32,510 nucleotides of DNA from JBAXQQ01 sp037131695 (GCA_964638715.1 CAZWZF010000055.1:1-32510), one strand, 5' to 3'; counted from the stretch's first letter, positions 8,311-17,493 are shown. Notes: generated by a model from the letters alone, not told the origin. Numbers and translations: made by a program.

Positions 8311-8991
8311 TTATCCTCTGTTGCTGCAAATAGATTTACGCAGTTTTTCTGTACCTTCGGTAATAGAAAGGCCTTCTTTAAATACACTGCTGGTACCGGC
8401 CACCAGAATATCCGCACCGGCACTCACCATCTGCGGCGCGTATTCAAAACTTACATTGCCGTCCACCATAATTTCACAATGCGGATTTTGCCGCACTACC
8501 ATCTCTTTTACTACCGCTATTTTATCCAGCGCAAACGGCACTAATTTCTGTCCGGAATAGCCGGGTTCCACCGTCATTAGCATGACAAAATCCGCTACAG
8601 AAAGTATATGGTCAAGGGTTGTCGCCGATGTAGCAGGACTCAGCGCGATGCCAGCTTTTGCTCCGGCACTGTGAATCATTTGTATTGATCGGGTAAGCGG
8701 GAAGCAGGTCTCGGCGTGAATGGAGAAATATTCCAGGCCGCAGCTTAAAAAAGTATCCAGGTGACGCTCCGGCGTTAATGACATCAGGTGAACATCAATG
8801 GGAATATTTGTCATCTCTTTCACCGCACGGATAATATCCGGTCCCATGGTGAAATTAGGCACAAAGGTACCATCCATCACATCCACATGAATCAAGTCAA
8901 TCCCTGCTTCTGCCATCTCTTGCAGAGATTTTTCAAGGTGACGAAATGAATCACACATTAATGATGCTGATATCTTTACGCTTTTTTTCAT
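8311..8991 (-). CDS. rpe: Ribulose-phosphate 3-epimerase family protein
   Basis: A 226-aa TIM-barrel epimerase. KISASLMCDSF (6-16) gives the substrate-binding Ser9; IHVDVMDGTFVPNFTMGP (34-51) gives metal ligands His35 and Asp37; DVHLM (66-70) gives His68; IMVDGNV (174-180) gives Asp177. MTVEPGYSGQ (139-148) is the phosphate-side loop. All catalytic residues of Rpe (D-ribulose-5-P to D-xylulose-5-P) are present. Close relatives that act on allulose-6-P share these motifs, and pairing with a dehydrogenase leaves that option open. Its ATG overlaps the stop of the dehydrogenase gene (ATGA), indicating translational coupling, and hisA follows after 2 nt. Confidence 0.9.
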   Translation of the reverse strand: MKKSVKISASLMCDSFRHLEKSLQEMAEAGIDLIHVDVMDGTFVPNFTMGPDIIRAVKEMTNIPIDVHLMSLTPERHLDTFLSCGLEYFSIHAETCFPLTRSIQMIHSAGAKAGIALSPATSATTLDHILSVADFVMLMTVEPGYSGQKLVPFALDKIAVVKEMVVRQNPHCEIMVDGNVSFEYAPQMVSAGADILVAGTSSVFKEGLSITEGTEKLRKSICSNRG

Positions 8992-10025
8992 GGGTTTACC
9001 ACCACTTTCAGGCCGGCGCGGTCTTCGTTAGCCGCCAATGCCTGTTCAATGTCGTCCAGAGAAAAATGATGAGTGATATATTTTTCGGTATTCACATAAC
9101 CACGGGCGATAAAATCAAGCGCCATCTTATGCTGGCGCGGAGTGCTGCCATGACTGCCGGTCACCAGGCATTCTTTATAATGAATAGTGTTGCTTGGTAC
9201 AGACATGTTGCGGGTTCCTTTGGCAAGCCCGCCGAAAAGGTTCACGCAGCCGCGCTGCGCAACAGCCTCAATCGCCTGTTCGTGCACTTCGACTGATCCG
9301 CAACTGGTGATTACGCAATCCGGACCTTTGCCGTCGGTCAATTCACGGCTGCGGGCAACCAGGTCTTCGTCTGATGTACAGATATAGGCGTCTGCGCCGA
9401 ACTGTTTGGCAATTTCCAATCGCGCTTTTCCACGCTGCGCCATGATGACATTGGTCACACCCCAATGGCGGGCCAACTCAATCATCATACAACCGATAGG
9501 GCCGGCACCGACGATTAATAATGATGAACCGGGGGTAACGCGGCCAACCTCGAATCCGTTAATGGCGCATGCAAGTGGTTCTGCCAGGGCGGCGGCATCA
9601 TAAGACACGCCTTCGGGAATTTTGTGGACAGGGCCAAAGTTGACGGTAGTTTCGTTTATGAGCATATATTCGCAAAAACCACCGGAGTACTGGTATCCGA
9701 TGGCGTAGTTTATGGCGCAGTTATTACCGAATCCCTGCTTGCAGGTTTCGCATTTCCCGCACGGCACATCAGCGCCGATAGCGACGCGATCGCCAACTTT
9801 AAAACTATCTACGCCTTCGCCTACTGTTACTACTTCACCGGCGACTTCATGTCCTATAATAACCGGGGGAATAACACGGGGATTGCCATGGTGGAATATG
9901 CGTACATCGGAACCGCATACCGCACAACTTTTCACTTTTAACAGCATTTCGCCTTTGCCAGGCACCGGCATAGGGACATCGCGTACTACAATTCGATTCA
10001 AATCTTCAAGGATCGCCGCTTTCAT
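8988..10025 (-). CDS. Zinc-dependent medium-chain alcohol/polyol dehydrogenase
   Basis: A 345-aa MDR protein of the sorbitol/threonine dehydrogenase type. Catalytic zinc ligands are Cys37 (in CAVCGSD), His59-Glu60 (GHEVAGEV) and probably Glu149 (LAEP). Structural zinc ligands are Cys89, 92, 95 and 103. The NAD(P) Rossmann motif is VGAGPIG (172-178). It likely oxidises a sugar alcohol or secondary alcohol. ATG at 10025 follows GGGAG at 7-nt spacing; a TTG 6 nt upstream is less likely. It is the first gene of a tight dehydrogenase-rpe-hisA group (ATGA overlap, then 2 nt), which suggests polyol or ketose metabolism feeding into pentose phosphates. Confidence 0.9.
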   Translation of the reverse strand: MKAAILEDLNRIVVRDVPMPVPGKGEMLLKVKSCAVCGSDVRIFHHGNPRVIPPVIIGHEVAGEVVTVGEGVDSFKVGDRVAIGADVPCGKCETCKQGFGNNCAINYAIGYQYSGGFCEYMLINETTVNFGPVHKIPEGVSYDAAALAEPLACAINGFEVGRVTPGSSLLIVGAGPIGCMMIELARHWGVTNVIMAQRGKARLEIAKQFGADAYICTSDEDLVARSRELTDGKGPDCVITSCGSVEVHEQAIEAVAQRGCVNLFGGLAKGTRNMSVPSNTIHYKECLVTGSHGSTPRQHKMALDFIARGYVNTEKYITHHFSLDDIEQALAANEDRAGLKVVVNP

Positions 10026-10047
10026 TAACAAACTCCCAAAATATATA

Positions 10048-12030
10048 TTACCGCTTTTTGCGGGTGGTCTTTTTTACTGGTGCTTTTGGCTTTGCAACTG
10101 GTTTTGCAACTGGAATTTGTGGATTATTCACATTGCTGACAGTTGATACGATGTATCGCAACTGTTCTAAAGGTATCCGGTAAATAAACCGTTCGCAGCC
10201 ATCATTCGCATCCTGAACAGTTACGTTATATGTTGATAAAGACGGATAACTTCTTTGAAATTTAATAATAGCTTTGTCTTGGACAGATAATTTAACCTGG
10301 CCGGAACGTAACGCAAGTGGTATGCCTTTTTTTGCGTTTCTGAGATCTTCATCATTCATACCATCAATAAAGTTGATTGCTGTAGTGGCAAAATCACGAA
10401 GAGATATCACTTCAACTGAACGTACATTTCCTCTTAAATTTTGAGTCTGCGCGATAAATCGAGGTGATGCAGATAACCCGGCTAATTTGCCATTTATCCG
10501 CGAAATAAGGTTTGCCATTTGCAATTTTGATTCCGGGCCGCCAATTGTCATCAATAATTTATCACCTATATACGCGAATCTAAACTCTAATATAGACTCA
10601 CTCTTTGTAGTAACTTTAACTATTTTATCTTCAGTCTGAAATGTTTTACTTGCGAACGGTTTATTTAAAGTAACAACTTTTATCACATCAACATCAGTTG
10701 TCCCATATTTTTCTAAAGACGGAAATGTGACCGCAGAAAAATCTAATGTTATACCGGGATATCTGGCCCTTATTTCACGAGCATTATCCGTATTAAATTT
10801 AATTTTCCCTTTTTCATCTTTTTCTGCCGGAAAAATCGAATCAAACATCTTGCGGATTAATGCTCTTGATTCATCCCGTAAATCCTTATTGATGGAACTG
10901 GTTTGATATACGCCGACAAATGTCGGAAAATTACCTTGTATAGAGTCTTTTTTAACGAGAGTTGGTACCCAGGCGATTGCCCGGCCATTTATACATCTCC
11001 GCGAAATTTCTTCATAAGCCTGTATCATTGTGACAAAAGTTTTTGGAAGTGAACTTTCGGCTTCATTGCCAATTTTTTTCTTCATGGTGTCAATCACAAA
11101 CTTATTTACCTGATACCCGGTTCCCGGGGAACTCTCCACCAATGGACCGCCAGCTGCGGCATACATTACAGTTGCCGGCATATATCTTAATAGCTGTTTA
11201 GCTGTTGAAGTGTTATATTTTGCCAGGTCTTCTTCTAATTGACTGCCTACAATGGGCAGATTCAGCATTTCCACATCCAGTACATTATTAGACATATTTA
11301 TGCCAAACTCCATACGCAAAATACTGGTTTCGTATTTCTGCATGAAATCGCCCATTTTCATGCCTAACGGTGTGTTTTGCATCCCTTTTGGCATTAATTC
11401 ACTAAAAGAAGGGATATCCATACTTTTCAAGGCGTTATTTGCCAGTTCATAGTTTTGCCATTGCAGCATCACTACCAGGTCGCGGCGCGATATCGGCAGC
11501 AGGTCAAAGTCAACCTGGGAGAATGCCGGCACTACACCTTCAAAACCGAGAAGGGCATAATCGCCATATACCATACCGCGCGGCATATCTTTATTGGCTT
11601 TGGTAGTTTCTGAGTCGAGGAACTTTTGAAAAACGTCGGGGTCGGAAAGCGGGAAAACTAAAAATGTCGGGGTACCATTGTCATTAACTGCTGTAGACAA
11701 GCCTTCGGGATTTTTCTGCGAATATTGCGGGGGCATAACAAGTATCCAAAATGTTCCGTCGCTTTTAATTCCCGGTACACCTTTAAGCATGCCAGATAAA
11801 AATGCCAGCGATTTTGATATCGAAACACCTTTTGGAGCTTTGGGGTTATTTGCAGCCATTTTATCAACTAATTGAACCATTGGCATCAGATTCGTTATTT
11901 GCGTGTCAGGATCGGTTATTTTAACAGCTATCAAACTGCTGCTGACAGGCAAAGGACCACGGTTCTCTTGCCCGTGAGAAATAACGACAAATATCAATAA
12001 TATGGAGAAAAAAACAAAAATCCGGCGCAT
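10048..12030 (-). CDS. Large secreted protein of unknown function
   Basis: A 660-aa protein I do not recognise. MRRIFVFFSILLIFVVISHG is a clear signal peptide (basic n-region, hydrophobic 5-18), with cleavage likely near residue 20. The mature part is mixed alpha/beta with no obvious catalytic motif. It contains repeated hydrophobic-strand patterns such as LIAVKITDPD, TFWILVMPP, YGDYALLGFEGV and FAYIGDKLLMTIGGPESKL, resembling DUF3352-like periplasmic proteins. The C-terminus is a basic, Pro/Lys-rich tail (PVAKPVAKPKAPVKKTTRKKR type) that could bind anionic polymers. ATG at 12030 has GGGGGA six nt upstream; an in-frame TTG 18 nt earlier is less likely. It is 22 nt before the dehydrogenase gene. 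Confidence 0.75.
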   Translation of the reverse strand: MRRIFVFFSILLIFVVISHGQENRGPLPVSSSLIAVKITDPDTQITNLMPMVQLVDKMAANNPKAPKGVSISKSLAFLSGMLKGVPGIKSDGTFWILVMPPQYSQKNPEGLSTAVNDNGTPTFLVFPLSDPDVFQKFLDSETTKANKDMPRGMVYGDYALLGFEGVVPAFSQVDFDLLPISRRDLVVMLQWQNYELANNALKSMDIPSFSELMPKGMQNTPLGMKMGDFMQKYETSILRMEFGINMSNNVLDVEMLNLPIVGSQLEEDLAKYNTSTAKQLLRYMPATVMYAAAGGPLVESSPGTGYQVNKFVIDTMKKKIGNEAESSLPKTFVTMIQAYEEISRRCINGRAIAWVPTLVKKDSIQGNFPTFVGVYQTSSINKDLRDESRALIRKMFDSIFPAEKDEKGKIKFNTDNAREIRARYPGITLDFSAVTFPSLEKYGTTDVDVIKVVTLNKPFASKTFQTEDKIVKVTTKSESILEFRFAYIGDKLLMTIGGPESKLQMANLISRINGKLAGLSASPRFIAQTQNLRGNVRSVEVISLRDFATTAINFIDGMNDEDLRNAKKGIPLALRSGQVKLSVQDKAIIKFQRSYPSLSTYNVTVQDANDGCERFIYRIPLEQLRYIVSTVSNVNNPQIPVAKPVAKPKAPVKKTTRKKR

Positions 12031-12048
12031 AGTAATCCCCCGACGCAA

Positions 12049-12054
12049 ATTATA
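12049..12054 (-). promoter_or_regulatory. Extended -10 promoter candidate for the 660-aa secreted protein
   Basis: On the minus strand the sequence reads TGGTATAAT, a perfect -10 box with the TG extension that can replace a good -35. No strong -35 is seen 16-18 nt upstream. The expected start near 12042 would leave a very short leader before the ATG at 12030, which makes this tentative. Confidence 0.4.
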
Positions 12055-12099
12055 CCATTAGTAGAGAATGTGTGCTATTACCCTTGAAAGAAAATAACA

Positions 12100-12139
12100 G
12101 CTGTCCCCGGCTGACCAGCGTAATACTGCCGGGGACAGC
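12100..12139 (-). terminator. 12-bp inverted repeat downstream of ispG, likely terminator
   Basis: GCTGTCCCCGGC (12100-12111) and GCCGGGGACAGC (12128-12139) are perfect reverse complements around a 16-nt loop. Reading leftward from ispG the stem is followed by TGTTATTTTCTTTC, a weak T-rich tail. The remaining bases between this hairpin and the ispG stop (12140-12348) show no gene or other clear signal. Confidence 0.55.
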
Positions 12140-12348
12140 AAAAATCCGGACTGCCGCTTAATATTTTACTGGGATTAAATTTACCGGATTTAATTCTGTG
12201 CTGAGCTTGCCGAAGTGCCATTCCCCTTACACAGCCAATATTTTTTCATATTACTGGATTATAAATTTGTAGAAATCTAATTTAGCTGATTATTAAAAAG
12301 TGCGGTAGGATAAGGGGACTGGGTTCACATCCTGAAAATTTAGCCTAT

Positions 12349-13476
12349 TCATTGGCTGACCAAAACTATAGATGCAGTTTCTATTTCTATCTCTTCCAAC
12401 AATCTACTTACAAAGTCGGCTTCTTTTATTCTGGCGATTATTTGGCCGTTTTTCATCAGCAGGCCGCTGTGCATGCCGCCGGCGATGCCTATCTCGGCGT
12501 CGCGTGCCTCGCCCGGGCCGTTTACCTCGCAGCCCATCACTGCCACATGAAGTGATTTGCCGGCGGCGCGGAGTTTTCTGCCAGTGGCTTCGGTTTTTCT
12601 GGTTAATTCCAGGGTGATTGCTTCCAGATTTATATCGCAGCGGGCGCAGGTGGGGCAACTGGTGATAATTATGCCGCCGGGCCGCATATTCAGCGACTGC
12701 AATATCGACCAGCCCGCTTCAACCTCGGCAACCGGATCACCGGTCAGGGAAACCCGCAGGGTGTCGCCAATGCCTTCCGCCAATAGCTGGCCGATGCCTA
12801 CCGCAGAACGAATCAGTCCGGTAGGGGCAAGACCCGCCTCGGTAATGCCAATATGCAACGGGTAATCGCGAATAGCCGCCATTTTGCGGTACGCCAGCAC
12901 AGTAGTAATGATATCTGACGCCTTCAGCGATACCACGATATCCTGAAAACCCAACTCTTCTAAAATGGTGACGTGGCTGAGGGCACATTCCACCAGCGCG
13001 TCGGCATTGCCATCCGGGGTGAACGGGTATTTATCGCGCAATTCATGGGGGATAGAGCCGTTGTTGACTCCGATTCTGATGGGGATTTTCGCCGCTGCGG
13101 CAGACTCGACTATCTTTTTCACAAATTCCGGTTTTTTAATATTGCCCGGGTTCAACCGCAGCTTGTCCACCCCGGCATCGATGGCTATCAGCGCGAGTTC
13201 GTGGTCAAAATGAATATCGGCAACAATCGGGATTCTGGCGCGTTTCTTTATCTCGGTCAACGCCAGCGCGGCTTTTTTATCCGGTATGCCAAGGCGAATA
13301 ATATCGCATCCCGCCGCCTGAACATCGTCGATTTGCTTTATCACCGCGTCAACATCATGTGTAGGCACCTTCGTCATCGACTGCACGGTGATAGTGGCAT
13401 CACCGCCAATCAGCAGTTTCCCCACCTGTACCTGGCGAGTACGCCGTCGCGGCAATGGGTATGTTGCGGTGCTCAC
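12349..13476 (-). CDS. ispG: IspG (GcpE), 4-hydroxy-3-methylbut-2-enyl diphosphate synthase
   Basis: A 375-aa protein of the short bacterial type, converting MEcPP to HMBPP in the MEP isoprenoid pathway. The N-terminal barrel has GGDATITVQSMTKVPTHDV (24-42) and VADIHFDHELAL (85-96). The C-terminal domain binds [4Fe-4S] through Cys274 and Cys277 (SCPTCARC), Cys316 (VMGCEVNGPGE) and Glu323. The extra insertion of the plant/Chlamydia large form is absent. The start is a GTG that overlaps the rseP stop as GTGA, so translation is coupled. rseP-ispG adjacency is known in several phyla, often with dxr before rseP; dxr is missing here. Confidence 0.97.
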   Translation of the reverse strand: MSTATYPLPRRRTRQVQVGKLLIGGDATITVQSMTKVPTHDVDAVIKQIDDVQAAGCDIIRLGIPDKKAALALTEIKKRARIPIVADIHFDHELALIAIDAGVDKLRLNPGNIKKPEFVKKIVESAAAAKIPIRIGVNNGSIPHELRDKYPFTPDGNADALVECALSHVTILEELGFQDIVVSLKASDIITTVLAYRKMAAIRDYPLHIGITEAGLAPTGLIRSAVGIGQLLAEGIGDTLRVSLTGDPVAEVEAGWSILQSLNMRPGGIIITSCPTCARCDINLEAITLELTRKTEATGRKLRAAGKSLHVAVMGCEVNGPGEARDAEIGIAGGMHSGLLMKNGQIIARIKEADFVSRLLEEIEIETASIVLVSQ

Positions 13477-14561
13477 GGCATTTGTCCAGTAGATAATAGA
13501 TAAATATCTTTAACGGTAATTGCTGCCATGATTGCTATCAATATAAAGAATCCGACAATGTGAACCATCGCTTCTTTGTGCTTATCTACCGGCTTCCGAT
13601 AGATTGCTTTGAATATTTCAATGACTACCCGACCACCATCTACTACAGGTATCGGCAACAAATTGAACATGCCTATTAGAATAGAAAATGTGGCTAATTT
13701 TTCTAAAAAAGAAGCAATACCCTCTTTACCTTTTACAACATCTTTAGATGATTTATATGAATCAGCCATAACCATCACCGGTCCACCTACATCTTTAAAT
13801 TTAGCCTGACCACTAAATATATAAATCATTTGAAAATATCCAGTTTGCAAAGTGTACCATGTATCTTCAACACCAGATAATACGGCTTCGCCAGCAGGAA
13901 TCTTTTGATACGCACTATTCATTTCAATTCCAACTAATCGAACAGACAATACCTTTTTGTTATATTCAAATGTTTGAACTTCAGGATTAATATTGAACTC
14001 TAACTTTTTACCTTCTCGAAGCACCATTAATTTAACCGGACCGCTGCCTTCTTTTATCAATTTTGATACTATTAAAGTGTTTGTAGCAGATTGTCCATTT
14101 ACACTCTCAATCACATCTTCAGTTCTTAATCCAGATTTCATTGCCGGCATATTCGGTATAATTTTTTTTACTATAACAGGACTTGCAGGTACCGGTTTGC
14201 CAATAAAACAGCCAATAATTATATATACTACAAGTGCCAGCACCACATTCATTACTACGCCGGCTACCAGTACAAATACTCGGGCAAATACATTTTTTTT
14301 ATCAAAACCATCGGGCCTGTCGGCGTCTTCCTCGTCATCCAGCGATACTCCGGCAATTCGGCAATAACCGCCCAGTGGAATAATGCGGATTGCGTAAAGA
14401 ACGCCTTTTCTCTGCCACTGCACTATCGCGGGACCAAAACCAATGGAGAATTCAAATACACCCATGCCGGTGAGCCGGGCCGCCATAAAATGCCCACCTT
14501 CGTGCACCAGCACGATTAAACCGAATAATATAATTGTAGCCAGAACGGCAATAATGTTCAT
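13473..14561 (-). CDS. rseP: RseP-type site-2 intramembrane zinc metalloprotease (M50)
   Basis: A 362-aa inner-membrane protease. The zinc site is HEGGH (20-24) in the first membrane helix, with the third ligand in NLLPIPVVDGG (300-310, Asp308). A single PDZ domain lies between them (around PNMPAMKSGLRTEDVIESVNG); E. coli RseP has two. Four membrane helices are predicted by eye. GGYCRIAG after the first helix is the family's MRE-beta loop. It likely cleaves anti-sigma factors or signal peptides. I chose the ATG at 14561, with GAGG 5-6 nt upstream, not the 29-codon upstream extension, which has no signal and breaks the family's N-terminus. It overlaps ispG by 4 nt. Confidence 0.95.
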   Translation of the reverse strand: MNIIAVLATIILFGLIVLVHEGGHFMAARLTGMGVFEFSIGFGPAIVQWQRKGVLYAIRIIPLGGYCRIAGVSLDDEEDADRPDGFDKKNVFARVFVLVAGVVMNVVLALVVYIIIGCFIGKPVPASPVIVKKIIPNMPAMKSGLRTEDVIESVNGQSATNTLIVSKLIKEGSGPVKLMVLREGKKLEFNINPEVQTFEYNKKVLSVRLVGIEMNSAYQKIPAGEAVLSGVEDTWYTLQTGYFQMIYIFSGQAKFKDVGGPVMVMADSYKSSKDVVKGKEGIASFLEKLATFSILIGMFNLLPIPVVDGGRVVIEIFKAIYRKPVDKHKEAMVHIVGFFILIAIMAAITVKDIYLLSTGQMP

Positions 14562-14658
14562 AAAAACCTCGTTTATAAAACAATTATATCTGGAAATATG
14601 AATAATGGATAGTAGAAGATTGGCGATACTGAGTTCACCTGTCCACAATCATCTTTTA

Positions 14659-15029
14659 TTTCACATCGATTAATAGGATAAAAAAGATTTAATGTCTTTA
14701 ATATCTGATTGTAAACTTTTATAATATTTTAGTTTATTAGCCGCAAAATCGGGCAACAACATTGAGATTATCACTACGATATATCTAATGTGGGATTTGC
14801 CCACAACCCATAATTATTCACCACAAAAGATCGCAAAAGATCACAAAAGAAGAATTTATTAAAACTCTTTGTGTTCTTTGTGCTCCTTTGCGGTGAATAA
14901 TTGCCCATTACATTAATTTACAAATACCTTGTTTTATTTTAACGTTTTTTGGGTTTAAGGTACTAAAAAGTGAAATGTCTATTTAATTAAGATAATTTTA
15001 TCCATTAAATCCTATTAATCGATGTGAAA
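14659..15029. repeat. 371-bp block bounded by perfect 21-bp inverted repeats (MITE-like)
   Basis: Bases 14659-14679 (beginning TTTCACATCGATTAATAGG) are the exact reverse complement of 15009-15029. Beyond the 21 bp the match continues outward with one indel (TTTTA against TAAAA). The interior holds no ORF but contains a nested inverted repeat at 14812-14902 and a small hairpin GTGGG-ATTTG-CCCAC (14790-14804). The size, lack of genes and terminal inverted repeats suggest a non-autonomous mobile element or its remnant. I could not identify a target duplication. It fills most of the 520-bp gap between rseP and the glycyl radical enzyme gene. Confidence 0.6.
14812..14902. repeat. Long imperfect inverted repeat with CAAAAGA/CTTTGTG phased arms
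   Basis: AATTATTCACC (14812-14822) and GGTGAATAATT (14892-14902) are perfect complements. The arms continue inward with repeated CAAAAGATC units on the left and CTTTGTG units at about 9-10 nt spacing on the right, giving a long imperfect hairpin. It is of the same style as the element at 26364-26491. Confidence 0.75.
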
Positions 15030-15081
15030 ATAAAATCGACTATAAAATAAGACTCTTTCACCAGCAGAGAACTTACCGGTG

Positions 15082-17325
15082 TTACAACCCGACAGACACA
15101 CGTTCGATAATATCATTTTGTTGGCTATGGTCTAATTTGATGAAAAATTCACTGTATCCGGCTATGCGTACTATCAAATGTCGGAATGCGTCTGGTTTTT
15201 CTTGCGCAGCACGCAATTCATCAGTGCTTATATTGTTAATCTGAAGGTCCGCGCCACCTAAAGAAAAATATGTATTTATTAGCGCACGAAATTGCTGACA
15301 CCCTTTTGCTGTGTTCAACAAATTGGATGGTATTGAGATATCCAGCGCCTGACCACCAGGCAATGAAGCTATAGGAATAGCAGCAGCACTGATTAATACC
15401 GATGTCGGCGATGAAGGCTGTATCCAACTGCTTGGACCAAGTTGTTTATTCAATGGCGCACCGTAACGACGTCCATCAAAACTTACCGGGGCAGACGCGC
15501 CAGCGTAAATGTGCTGGTTTAATGTGTGCAATGATGGCAGATATTCTCTGAACTCACCTTCTTTCCGATTGCTGGCAACTGCTTCTGCGAATGAACTTAC
15601 CACCTTAACCGCCAAACTATCCGCTATTTCTTCGCCGTTGCCATATTTTATACACTCACGCAGGTTTGCTAATAACTCAGGAGCATCTTGAAAATCATTA
15701 CGCACATCTTCCAATAAAGCTGTTAAATTTATATTTTTACGTTTAAACACAGTTTCGTTAATTGCAATTAGCGAATCACTGACATTTGCCCACCCGATAC
15801 CTTCAATTATCACCGAATGATATCGCGGCCCGCCCGCCAAACGATCTAATCCCCGTACCCGGCAATCATCCAATAATGCGGAAAGAAACGGATTTGGATA
15901 CCATTCCGCATGGTAATCGCAATCAATACGATATTTATCTATTATTATCTTAATCACATGATTTTGAATTCGCTGGTAAGCTTGGTATAAATCGTCAATC
16001 GAATGATAATCATCAGGACAAAGCGCAACAAACTCCGGCAATACAGTGCCATCAGCTTTTATGCCTCGTGATACCGCCATTTCCAAACATAGCGGCAGAT
16101 TTACAATGCCGCCCCACATATCGCTGACCTCGGCACCGGCAACAACAACTCCCATGCAGGAATTAATCGCCATTGCTTCCTGGTCGCATGGTGGAATATT
16201 TCTGGTCTTCATCATGGCGCGGCATGCCGGTTCGTAATAATAACTTGGCTGGCCAAAACCGGCAGCAGTTAACGCGGTAGCCGCATCCCAAACTTCATCT
16301 GGCGTATTGTCATGTATTCGCAAACCTACGATTGGTTCCGGCAAGCCAATTTCTCGAATCAAATACAATATTTTTAAAGTTAAGGCATTTGTTGCATCGC
16401 TGCCATCGGGTGACAGACCACCTAATGTAATTGTTTGTCCTTCGGCATACGACCCGCATTTTATTAAAAACTGCGCCAGCAATTCATCTGCTTCTGATTC
16501 AGTGAGTGTTCCATTTTTAATGTCATTTTCATAATATGGAAACAAATACCTGTCAAGATTGCCCAACGAGTTCGCGCTGGGTGATTCGCTCATTCCCAGT
16601 GCCAGGTATACCATCCAAAATGATTGCAGAGCCTCAAAGAATGTAGTTGCCGGATTAGCAGGCACTTTTCTGCAGGCGGCAGCAATGCGATTTAATTCTG
16701 CTGCGCGACATTGCGAAGCATCTTTTCCCAATTCATCCGCATAATTTGCATGGCGTTCTGCAAAATGAATAACTCCGCGTAATGTGGTACCCATTGCCTG
16801 GCAATAAGCGGCATTGTCTTTATTTGAAAGAATATTAGCATTATCTTCAACTTCCAATGCTAATGATTGCAATCCTTCCTGCAATACCCGGCCATAATTA
16901 ATATTGCTATGTCCACGCCCAACACCACCTATCCAGGCGGATTTGGTATATGCCTGTAATAATTCATCAAGAGAGTTTCGTAAAGTGGACGGATAGTCCA
17001 TCATTGGCAATTGAAGGCTGTTAGTAAGCAGAACAAGTTCGTTTCTTAGTTCCTGTTCTTCAGCATTTGAAGACGGTGGCGTAAAATGCCCGGCAATCAA
17101 ATCATCATTTCCAATAAACAAAGGAATCTGTTTAAGCATACCGGCAAAACCTTGGGCACAGCGTTCTACATGTGATAATTCTGCATCACTTTTAACAATT
17201 ATCTGGTACTGCATTACATCGCGACGCAAGGCATCCTGATACCCGTAATGCTGTCCCGTTGTCATTGCCCAGTCACGCAGATGCTGAGTTTTATCAGATA
17301 ATGCTATTTTAGTAATTTCAATCAT
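15082..17325 (-). CDS. Glycyl radical enzyme (pyruvate formate-lyase-like), substrate unknown
   Basis: A 747-aa protein. The C-terminal VRIAGYSEFF carries the glycyl radical loop RxxGYS with Gly723. The active-site thiyl Cys is most likely Cys390 in AINSCMGVVVAG, at the place of GCVE in diol dehydratase-type enzymes or the CC pair in PFL. Here the following residues are M-G, so the Glu that marks GCVE dehydratases is absent and there is only one Cys. PFL-like features are PSANSLGNLDRYLFPYY (249-265) and the long helical N-terminal domain. Activation needs a radical-SAM activase; none is present in the window. Upstream of the ATG (17325) I see no strong ribosome site. It is flanked by repeat-rich gaps, so it is a single-gene unit. 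Confidence 0.85.
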   Translation of the reverse strand: MIEITKIALSDKTQHLRDWAMTTGQHYGYQDALRRDVMQYQIIVKSDAELSHVERCAQGFAGMLKQIPLFIGNDDLIAGHFTPPSSNAEEQELRNELVLLTNSLQLPMMDYPSTLRNSLDELLQAYTKSAWIGGVGRGHSNINYGRVLQEGLQSLALEVEDNANILSNKDNAAYCQAMGTTLRGVIHFAERHANYADELGKDASQCRAAELNRIAAACRKVPANPATTFFEALQSFWMVYLALGMSESPSANSLGNLDRYLFPYYENDIKNGTLTESEADELLAQFLIKCGSYAEGQTITLGGLSPDGSDATNALTLKILYLIREIGLPEPIVGLRIHDNTPDEVWDAATALTAAGFGQPSYYYEPACRAMMKTRNIPPCDQEAMAINSCMGVVVAGAEVSDMWGGIVNLPLCLEMAVSRGIKADGTVLPEFVALCPDDYHSIDDLYQAYQRIQNHVIKIIIDKYRIDCDYHAEWYPNPFLSALLDDCRVRGLDRLAGGPRYHSVIIEGIGWANVSDSLIAINETVFKRKNINLTALLEDVRNDFQDAPELLANLRECIKYGNGEEIADSLAVKVVSSFAEAVASNRKEGEFREYLPSLHTLNQHIYAGASAPVSFDGRRYGAPLNKQLGPSSWIQPSSPTSVLISAAAIPIASLPGGQALDISIPSNLLNTAKGCQQFRALINTYFSLGGADLQINNISTDELRAAQEKPDAFRHLIVRIAGYSEFFIKLDHSQQNDIIERVSVGL

Positions 17326-17434
17326 CTTTAAACCGATTTTTCTTATTTATTCGATACTTCGTTAGTAGTATACCCGGGTAAAGTATATCATATAATATCA
17401 GCACTCCTTCACGATTTTAGCAGCAAAGCCAAAA

Positions 17435-17461
17435 AATCCCATTAATCCCGTTAATCCTGTC
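17435..17461 (+). repeat. 9-mer array (AATCCCATT type)
   Basis: Three 9-nt units starting at 17435, 17444 and 17453 read AATCCCATT, AATCCCGTT and AATCCTGTC, followed by TAAAAAAA. The last unit and tail match the ends of arrays at 27341 and 21219 in pattern. Confidence 0.7.
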
Positions 17462-17493
17462 TAAAAAAATAATATCCAGAGATATTAAAAAAA

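Noticed and set aside
14562..14648. A 29-codon upstream extension of rseP.
   Set aside because: It has no start signal; the ATG at 14561 has a good ribosome site and gives the normal family N-terminus.
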